Of a DNA stretch of 64,000 bases, positions 58,616-64,000 are shown one piece after another (position 1 is the first letter of the stretch; each line of letters starts with the position of its first letter). Below the pieces are notes generated by a model, which was not told where the DNA came from, did no database searches, and was given only the letters and a program-made list of their open reading frames with translations. The stretch spans positions 53,959-117,958 of the forward strand of contig NZ_BMRY01000016.1 of assembly GCF_014648875.1 (NCBI RefSeq), in the 5' to 3' direction. The DNA is from Streptomyces parvus (GTDB taxonomy: Bacteria > Actinomycetota > Actinomycetes > Streptomycetales > Streptomycetaceae). The translations under genes were made by a program, and so were the position numbers.

Positions 58616-59256
58616 CCGAGGCATCCCCGTCCCCCGCCCCCGTACGCATCCTGCTCTGCGACGACCACGTGGTCGTACGGGCCGGGCTGCTCGCGCTCCT
58701 CGGCAGCGAACCGGACATCGAGGTCGTCGGCGAGGCGGGCAGCGGCGAGGAGGCCGTGGTGCTCGCCGCGCGCCTGGAGCCGGACGTCGTCCTCATGGAC
58801 CTGCAACTCGGCGAGGGCATCGACGGCGTCGAGGCGACCCGCCGCATCGCGGCCGACGGCACGGTCCACGTCCTGGTGCTGACCACGTACGACACCGACG
58901 CCGACATCACCCGGGCCATCGAGGCGGGCGCCACCGGTTACCTGCTGAAGGCGGAACGCCCGGAGGAGCTCTTCGCCGCGATCCGGTCAGCCGCCCAGGG
59001 CCGCACCACGCTCTCGGCCCCCGTCGCGAGCCGCGTGATGGCCCGGATGCGCAGCCCCCGCCCCAGCCTCACCGACCGCGAACGCGACATCCTGGCCCAG
59101 CTCTCCCAGGGCCTCGGCAACCGGGACATCGCCCGCGCCCTGTTCATCAGCGAGGCCACGGTCAAGACCCACCTGGGCCGCATCTACGACAAGCTCGGCG
59201 TCGACACCCGCGCGGGCGCGGTGTCGGTGGCGAAGGAGCAGCGGCTGCTGCCGTAG
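58612..59256 (+). CDS. senR: response regulator SenR (NarL family)
   Basis: 214 residues. Receiver domain with the acidic pair LLCDDH, phospho-acceptor Asp in DVVLMDLQLG, Thr in VLTTYD and Lys in LLKAE; C-terminal LuxR-type helix-turn-helix (LTDRERDILAQLSQGLGNRDIARALFISEATVKTHLGRIYDKLGV). ATG overlaps the senS stop. In the known system SenR controls hbpS, senS-senR and catalase-peroxidase genes; no cpeB or furS homologue is next to it in this window. Confidence 0.94.
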   Translation: MTEASPSPAPVRILLCDDHVVVRAGLLALLGSEPDIEVVGEAGSGEEAVVLAARLEPDVVLMDLQLGEGIDGVEATRRIAADGTVHVLVLTTYDTDADITRAIEAGATGYLLKAERPEELFAAIRSAAQGRTTLSAPVASRVMARMRSPRPSLTDRERDILAQLSQGLGNRDIARALFISEATVKTHLGRIYDKLGVDTRAGAVSVAKEQRLLP

Positions 59257-59272
59257 CCGCCGTCTCTGCCCA

Positions 59273-60157
59273 TCAGCCGCCGTCGAGCACCGCGTCGGCG
59301 GTCGCCGCGGTGACGGCCCGCTCGAACCACACGTCGAGCACGGCGAGGTCCGTGCAGGAGCTGATGCGCTGCCGCACCTCGTCGGGCACCGCCACACCGC
59401 GCACCTCGAGAATCCGCAGAATGTCCTCTGCCCGCCCCTCGACACGCCCCTCGACGCGGCCTTCGTCGCGGAAGCTCTCGGCGACGAAGCCACGGAAATG
59501 GCTGAGACCAGTGCCCATCAGGTTCCTCCAGATCTCTCGGGCCGGGGTGGTTCCCAGACCCGCCTCGGTGAACTCGGCGAAAACCGCTGCGGCATCGGCG
59601 TCCGTGGCCCGGAGCGCCTCGGCGAGAGCCTCAAGTATGGCAGCGATGTCGGGATCGTTACTATGGGTGATCGCCGAGAAGACGGCCATCGGGATGTCCT
59701 CGGCCGCCCTGGCGGCCTCCATGACCATGGGCACGTTGTGCGGCCCGAGCACCAGGGGGAGGACGACCAGGCTCGGGTGCTCGTCCAGGCCGATACGGAT
59801 GGGCTCGGCCGCCCACTCCGCCGTCCCCTTGTCCCGGCAGACGACCAGAAGCACGCACGGGTAGCGGAACTTCGCGTAGAGGTGGGCGAGGTAGTACGCC
59901 CAACTGCTGCGCTTGTCCGGGTCCTTCTTGCTCTGCGCCTCGATCGCCAGTAACAGGGAGCCCCCACCCGCCACATCGATACGCATCAGCGTGTCCACAT
60001 GCCGTTCCAGCGGTCTGATCTCCGTGAGATCCGTGTCCATGAGCGAAACGGCGACAGGATCCGGGAAAGGGATGCCCAAGGTGCGGAAGGCGCTCGTGAA
60101 CAGCCCCGGGTTCTTCTGGAAGATCCGATGATGAGCCTCGTGCGGCGAACTGACCAT
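59273..60157 (-). CDS. Rpn/PD-(D/E)XK nuclease-like protein
   Basis: 294 residues from ATG 60157 (MVSSPHEAHHRIF). The core RHVDTLMRIDVAGGGSLLLAIEAQSKKDPDKRSSWAYYLAHL fits the RpnA/transposase_31 nuclease fold: Asp in RID, then IEAQ as the E-x-Q version of (D/E)xK. The C-terminal half is helical and ends with RVEGRVEGRAEDILRILEVRG, a short internal repeat common in this family. Related proteins cut DNA and promote RecA-independent recombination. Often multicopy in Streptomyces. Convergent with senR, 16 bp apart. Confidence 0.75.
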   Translation of the reverse strand: MVSSPHEAHHRIFQKNPGLFTSAFRTLGIPFPDPVAVSLMDTDLTEIRPLERHVDTLMRIDVAGGGSLLLAIEAQSKKDPDKRSSWAYYLAHLYAKFRYPCVLLVVCRDKGTAEWAAEPIRIGLDEHPSLVVLPLVLGPHNVPMVMEAARAAEDIPMAVFSAITHSNDPDIAAILEALAEALRATDADAAAVFAEFTEAGLGTTPAREIWRNLMGTGLSHFRGFVAESFRDEGRVEGRVEGRAEDILRILEVRGVAVPDEVRQRISSCTDLAVLDVWFERAVTAATADAVLDGG

Positions 60158-60259
60158 GAGCCGGACGCTAGGGGCGGAGCCGCATATGCGTCCGGCAAAT
60201 CCCGATCGGTTCACCCGTTCGTGGCGGCCCGCCCCGAACCGGCATGACACCATCGACCC

Positions 60260-60757
60260 GTGCTCGACATCGGCTACTCCCTCTCCCGTCGCTTCCCCGA
60301 TCCCCCGCAGACCGACTACCGCCGCGCGGACGTCCGGGCGCTGCGGCACGATCTGTTCTCCGGCGATGTCTACCTCGCGGACACGAAGGCGGACCGCGAG
60401 CTGTCCACAGCCTGGGGATGGGTGCCGGTGCTCGACTTCGCGTGGGCGCTGTGCGACATCGTCGAGCGGATCGACCAGGACCCGCGCGGCAACCGCTCGC
60501 ACCGGCGGCAGTACGCGGAGCTGGACTTCACCGAGTCCTCGGACGTCATGATCTTCGAGCGGCGCTTCGGCTGGGTCGACGTCGAGGCGGACTGGATGCC
60601 GGGTGACGAGCCGCCGCTCACCTTCAGCCACTCCCTCCTGCGCCGCGAGGCCCGCGACTTCCTGCACGACCTGATCGCCGACCTGGCCGACCTGCACGAC
60701 GGCCTCGCCGACAACCCCGTGATCTGGGACCTCCAGGCCCGTTTCCCCCGGATGTGA
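60260..60757 (+). CDS. hypothetical protein
   Basis: 165 residues from GTG 60260. Not recognised. It is acidic, with many Asp and Trp (STAWGWVPVLDFAWALCDIVERID; FGWVDVEADWMPGDEPPL), and no signal, membrane segment or catalytic motif is visible. The look is that of a small immunity-type or DUF protein of the streptomycete accessory set. Divergent from the Rpn-like gene with 102 bp between starts and 22 bp before the convergent pentapeptide gene. Coding bias is normal, so it is likely real. Confidence 0.7.
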   Translation: MLDIGYSLSRRFPDPPQTDYRRADVRALRHDLFSGDVYLADTKADRELSTAWGWVPVLDFAWALCDIVERIDQDPRGNRSHRRQYAELDFTESSDVMIFERRFGWVDVEADWMPGDEPPLTFSHSLLRREARDFLHDLIADLADLHDGLADNPVIWDLQARFPRM

Positions 60758-60779
60758 GGCCGTGGGGGGACGGCCGCCC

Positions 60780-61463
60780 TCACGCCTCCACCCGCACCCC
60801 GATCTGTGCCGCGAACGCCGGAGCCAGCTCCATCAGCTGGACCGGGCTGATCACCGCGCCCGCCAGCCGGTCCACGCCCCGGGCGATGTCCAGCTCGGCC
60901 ACCGCGCGCAGGTCCACCGAATCCATCCGGGCACCGCTGAAGTCCGCCCGCTTCAGTACGCAGTCCCGGAACTCCACCCGCACCAGATGCGCACCGCCGA
61001 AGTCCGGCTCGGCCAGCACACAGCCCTCGAAGACCACATCCTTCAGCCGGGCCTCGCGCAAATTCAGGTAGTCGATCTTCCCGCCGCGCACCACCACCCG
61101 CTCCAGCACCGCCCCGTGCAGCTGCACCCCGCCCAGGCGGGCGTCCACCACCTCCACGTCCCGCAGCGACGCCTCCGCGAGGTCCGTGCCCACACCCCGT
61201 ACGCCCGTCAGCACCGCGTCGATGAAGCGGGCCCGCGCCAGCTCCGCGCGGTCCAGGGCGCAGCCGTCCAGCGCGCAGTCCATGAACCGGGCTCCCCGGC
61301 CCGACGCGTCCGTCAGGTCCACCCCGTCGAACCGCACCCCGTCGTAGTCCCCGTCCGGCTCCAGGCCGTCCCCGTCGTACGGAACGAGCGGGGGCAGCCG
61401 CACCTCCGGCCGCCGCGCCGCCGTCACACCCGTGCCGCTCTTCTTCCTGCCGCTCACTGCCAT
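60780..61463 (-). CDS. pentapeptide repeat protein
   Basis: 227 residues from ATG 61463 (MAVSGRKK). The region about 45-200 follows the A(D/N)LxX five-residue rhythm (VRFDGVDLTDASGRGARF; CALDRAELARARF; DFGGAHLVRVEFRDCVLKRADFSGARM) and should form a right-handed quadrilateral beta-helix. Some members mimic DNA and protect gyrase, but the repeats here are irregular and nothing ties it to resistance. Probably cytoplasmic. Divergent from the FAD oxidoreductase. Confidence 0.85.
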   Translation of the reverse strand: MAVSGRKKSGTGVTAARRPEVRLPPLVPYDGDGLEPDGDYDGVRFDGVDLTDASGRGARFMDCALDGCALDRAELARARFIDAVLTGVRGVGTDLAEASLRDVEVVDARLGGVQLHGAVLERVVVRGGKIDYLNLREARLKDVVFEGCVLAEPDFGGAHLVRVEFRDCVLKRADFSGARMDSVDLRAVAELDIARGVDRLAGAVISPVQLMELAPAFAAQIGVRVEA

Positions 61464-61566
61464 GCCCCCCATCGTGACGCACACCACTGACAGTGACCCG
61501 CCGCCGATGTCACGGGCCGCCGCCCCCGATCCGTCGCATCATCAAAGAGGCGAAGGAGATCCAGCC

Positions 61567-62796
61567 ATGGGACACAGGGAACACACGGAACGCCCGGAAC
61601 ACACCGGGCGCATTCACATCGTCGGCGGCGGCCTCGCCGGGCTCACCGCCGCGATCACCGCCGCCGAGTCCGGTGCGCGCGTCACCCTGCACGAAGGGCA
61701 CCGGAACCTCGGCGGCCGGGCCAGGACGGCCGAGGGCCCGTACCGCACCAACGAGGGGCCGCACGCCGTGTACCACCGCGGGCCGTTCGGCACCTGGCTG
61801 GCACGGCGCGATCTGCTCGGCCCCGTCGTCTCCGTACCGCCCCTCGAAGGGCTCCGCTTCCGCTTCCGGCGGGCGGGAGCCCTCCGGAAGCTGCCTCCCG
61901 CCGCGCTGCTGCGGCTCTCCCGCCGGAACCCGCGCACCGCACCGGTGGACAGCACCTTCCGGGAGTGGGGCACCGGTCAGGTGGGCGAGGCGGGCGCCCG
62001 GGCCGCCGCGAACTTCGCCGCCACCGCGCTCTTCCACCACGACCCCGGCGCGCTCTCCGCCAGGTTCGTCCAGGAGCGCCTGCACCGTCTGGCCTCGCTC
62101 CCGCCCGAGGCCCGCTACCCGGTCGGCGGCTGGGCCCGGCTCGTCGAGCGGATGGCCGCGCACGCCCGAGGCCTCGGGGTCACCGTCGAGACAGGCGCCC
62201 GCGTCGACACCCGTACGCTCGCGGAGCTGGCCCGGACCGGACCGGTGATCGTCGCCACCTCCCTCGACTCGGCCCGCGCCCTGCTCGGCGACGCCTCCCT
62301 CACCTGGGAGAGCGGCCGCACCGTCCTCGTCGACCTGGCGGTAAGCGCCCGGCGCGGTGACGCGTTCGTCGTGTCGGACCTGGACGCGCCCGGCTGGCTG
62401 GAGCGGTTCACCGCCCAGGACCCCTCGCTCGCCCCGGCCGGCGAACAGCTGCTCCAGGGCCAGTTCGCGATCGCCCCCGACGCACGGCGGGCGGAGGGCG
62501 TCGCCCGCGCCGAGGCCCTCCTCGACCTCGGCTTCCCCGGCTGGCGGGACCGCACCACCTGGCGCGTCGACGCCCTCGCCGACGGCCGCACCGGAGCCGT
62601 CGACCGCCCCGGCACCACCTGGCGGGACCGGCCCTCCGTGGTCCGGGGAAACGACGTCTTCCTGGCGGGCGACCAGGTCGCCGCCCCCGGACTCCTCAGC
62701 GAGGTCTCCTTCACCAGCGGCCTCGAAGCCGCGATGCTCGCCGTGAAGGCCGTCCGACAGCGCTCCGGATCCGGGGTTGACCTCAACCAAACCTGA
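61567..62796 (+). CDS. FAD-dependent amine oxidase/phytoene desaturase-like oxidoreductase
   Basis: 409 residues from ATG 61567, with GAAGGAGATC 7 bases upstream. The N-terminal dinucleotide-binding motif IHIVGGGLAGLTAAITAAESGARVTLHEG and the GG-motif NLGGRARTAEGPY are followed by an NEGPHAVYHRG flavin contact; the C-terminal FAD motif is VFLAGDQVAAPGLLSEVSFTSGLEAA. Length and layout fit the protoporphyrinogen oxidase/amine oxidase superfamily. Substrate unknown; no carotenoid genes are adjacent. The next gene follows after 76 bp and may be co-transcribed. Confidence 0.85.
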   Translation: MGHREHTERPEHTGRIHIVGGGLAGLTAAITAAESGARVTLHEGHRNLGGRARTAEGPYRTNEGPHAVYHRGPFGTWLARRDLLGPVVSVPPLEGLRFRFRRAGALRKLPPAALLRLSRRNPRTAPVDSTFREWGTGQVGEAGARAAANFAATALFHHDPGALSARFVQERLHRLASLPPEARYPVGGWARLVERMAAHARGLGVTVETGARVDTRTLAELARTGPVIVATSLDSARALLGDASLTWESGRTVLVDLAVSARRGDAFVVSDLDAPGWLERFTAQDPSLAPAGEQLLQGQFAIAPDARRAEGVARAEALLDLGFPGWRDRTTWRVDALADGRTGAVDRPGTTWRDRPSVVRGNDVFLAGDQVAAPGLLSEVSFTSGLEAAMLAVKAVRQRSGSGVDLNQT

Positions 62797-62872
62797 GGTA
62801 CGAGGGTGGGAGGCACGGCCCGCCGCAGCGGTGGGCCGGACCGCCAGGACCCACGCCCCCGGGGAGCCCTTC

Positions 62873-63859
62873 ATGCACGCCGTACGCCTTCACGCCTTCG
62901 GCCCCGCCGAGAACCTCGTGTACGAGAGGGCCGAGGACCCCGTTCCCGGCCCCGGCCAGGTCCGCATCACCGTGGCCGCGGCCGGCGTGCACCTGCTGGA
63001 CACGGTCCTGCGGGAAGGGGAGCCGGGCCCCTTCCCGGCCCCCGTCGGCCTGCCCACCGTCCCCGGCCGCGAGGTCGCCAGCACCGTCGAGTCGGTGGGC
63101 GAGGGCACGGACCCCGGCCTGCTCGGCAAGCACGTCGTCGCCCACCTCGGCATGGCTCCCGGCGGGTACGCCGAACTCGCCGTCACCGAGGCCGACCGGC
63201 TCCACGAGATCCCCGACGGGCTCGACGCCGCCGCGGCCGTCGCCATGATCGGCACGGGCCGCACCACCCTCGGCATCCTCGGGTTCACCCCGCTCGGCCC
63301 TGACTCCGTGGTCGTCGTCACCGCGGCGGCCGGCGGCATCGGCACGCTGATCGTCCAGTACGCCAGGAACGCGGGCGCCACCGTGATCGCCCTGGCCGGG
63401 GGCCCGGCGAAGGTGGCGCGGGCGACGGACAACGGCGCCGGCCTCGCCCTCGACTACACCCGCCCCGACTGGCCGCGCCAGGCCCGGGAGTACCTCGACG
63501 CGGCCGGTCTGCGGGCCACCGTCGTGTACGACTCCGTCGGCGGGGCCACCGCCCGCGCCGCGGTCGATCTCCTCGGCCCCGGCGGCCGGCACGTCGTCTA
63601 CGGCTGGTCCGGCGGGGAGCCCCTCACCCTCACCGCCCCGGAGCTGGCCGAACGCTCCATCACGTCCACGTCCGTCCTCGGGCCGAAGATGATCGAGCGG
63701 GGCGGCGGCCTGCGCGCCCTGGAAACCCGCGCCCTCGCCGAGGCGGCGGCCGGCCGGCTGCGCCCCGCCGTACAGCGCTTCCCCCTCGCCGAAGCCGCCG
63801 CCGCACACCGCGCGCTGGAGACCCGGGGCACGATGGGCAAGGTGGTCCTGGAGCCGTAG
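62873..63859 (+). CDS. zinc-independent alcohol dehydrogenase-type NADPH:quinone oxidoreductase (MDR family)
   Basis: 328 residues from ATG 62873 with GGGGAG 10 bases upstream. The GroES-like start MHAVRLHAFGPAENLVYERAEDPVPGPGQV and the NADPH-binding VVVTAAAGGIGTLIVQYARNAG are typical of the quinone reductase branch of medium-chain dehydrogenases. Zinc-binding Cys and His of true alcohol dehydrogenases are absent. It likely reduces quinones or enones. Last complete gene before an insertion sequence whose end begins about 20 bp after its stop. Confidence 0.9.
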   Translation: MHAVRLHAFGPAENLVYERAEDPVPGPGQVRITVAAAGVHLLDTVLREGEPGPFPAPVGLPTVPGREVASTVESVGEGTDPGLLGKHVVAHLGMAPGGYAELAVTEADRLHEIPDGLDAAAAVAMIGTGRTTLGILGFTPLGPDSVVVVTAAAGGIGTLIVQYARNAGATVIALAGGPAKVARATDNGAGLALDYTRPDWPRQAREYLDAAGLRATVVYDSVGGATARAAVDLLGPGGRHVVYGWSGGEPLTLTAPELAERSITSTSVLGPKMIERGGGLRALETRALAEAAAGRLRPAVQRFPLAEAAAAHRALETRGTMGKVVLEP

Positions 63860-63874
63860 CCACCCGGACACCGC

Positions 63875-64000
63875 CTAGTAGGGCTTTGTTACGTCTCTGG
63901 GCAAGTAGTCGCTCTGGTGGTTTCCTGCTGGTATGAGGGTGGATGAACTCGTTTCGTGCAGGGGCCGGTTGGAGGAGTTTGCCGGGGAGGTGTTCGCGCC
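63875..64000 (+). mobile_element. left end of an IS701-type insertion sequence (cut by the window)
   Basis: The transposase start resembles Streptomyces IS701 family proteins. CTAG at 63875-63878 fits the YTAR target duplicated by IS701 elements, and the element would then begin TAGGGCTTTGTTACG. The exact boundary needs the right end, which is outside the window. Confidence 0.6.
63933..64000 (+). CDS. IS701-type transposase, 3' truncated by the window
   Basis: 22 codons are visible from ATG 63933: MRVDELVSCRGRLEEFAGEVFA. The DELVSCRGRLEEFA..VF start is the typical N-terminus of streptomycete IS701-family DDE transposases. Third codon positions are less GC-biased (GAT, GTT, TTT, TTG) than in neighbouring genes, as expected of a mobile gene. 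The rest of the gene lies outside the window. Confidence 0.65.
   Translation, partial: MRVDELVSCRGRLEEFAGEVFA

Noticed and set aside
54641..58624. Minus-strand open frame of about 1300 codons
   Set aside because: It runs antisense through clear genes (M1 peptidase region, hbpS, senS) and has Arg/Pro-rich, low-complexity translation. It is a shadow of GC-rich coding.
60780..61463. Qnr-like quinolone resistance protein
   Set aside because: Pentapeptide repeats are irregular and no Qnr-specific loops are visible, so only the fold is claimed.

Overview
The window is a stretch of a Streptomyces chromosome. Codon third positions are almost all G or C, Shine-Dalgarno sites and GTG starts are typical of the genus, and there are many genus-specific families (WhiJ-like XRE/DUF397 module, DasR-type operators, CdgB, HbpS-SenS-SenR, streptogrisin-type protease). 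Gene order matches two well known core neighbourhoods: folate/ftsH/hpt/tilS/dacB/ppa, and nagK-nagA/cdgB. A secreted intradiol dioxygenase fused to a CBM5/12 module, as known from Streptomyces sp. SirexAA-E, suggests a plant- or chitin-degrading relative, but the species cannot be fixed from sequence alone. I see no tRNA, rRNA, CRISPR array or origin.

Region 1 (1-14.2 kb), housekeeping. After the 3' part of an MprF/LysX-type phosphatidylglycerol aminoacyltransferase come folP, an NTF2-like gene, folB, folK and a DUF3180 membrane gene on the plus strand. They converge on folE, ftsH, hpt, tilS, a zincin and dacB on the minus strand; ppa is divergent from dacB. A free-standing intein-like LAGLIDADG endonuclease gene sits exactly at the convergence point, boxed in by two perfect hairpins, one of which contains its own ribosome binding site.

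Region 2 (14.3-28.5 kb), transport and stress. ThrE-type exporter, DedA protein, YbjQ protein, ClC-type channel, WrbA, glutamate decarboxylase and an EcsC-like protein are followed by a PadR-controlled drug-type ABC exporter with three near-identical operators, an MFS transporter divergent from a GlxA/AraC regulator, and an aldehyde dehydrogenase with Ser in place of the catalytic Cys.

Region 3 (28.5-41.8 kb). A WhiJ-like module (XRE-DUF5753 regulator, ATP-binding anti-sigma-type protein, DUF397 protein) carries the same 23-bp element upstream of two of its genes. Then come a lipoprotein, a FUSC protein, a DUF2786 protein, an orphan family A DNA polymerase, a SigE-family sigma factor with a candidate anti-sigma partner, the CBM-tagged dioxygenase next to a CBM-tagged S1 protease, a phosphotransferase and a DUF3263 protein.

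Region 4 (41.8-50 kb), amino-sugar use. An orphan sugar-binding lipoprotein faces nagK-nagA across a 394-bp gap with two dre-like DasR sites. A PfkB-type kinase, a CBM membrane protein and the diguanylate cyclase CdgB follow.

Region 5 (50-64 kb). Flavin reductase, ArfB, TerD, M4 and M1 peptidases, a beta-propeller lipoprotein, the HbpS-SenS-SenR heme/redox sensor, an Rpn-like nuclease, a pentapeptide protein and two oxidoreductases. The window ends inside the left end of an IS701-type insertion sequence.
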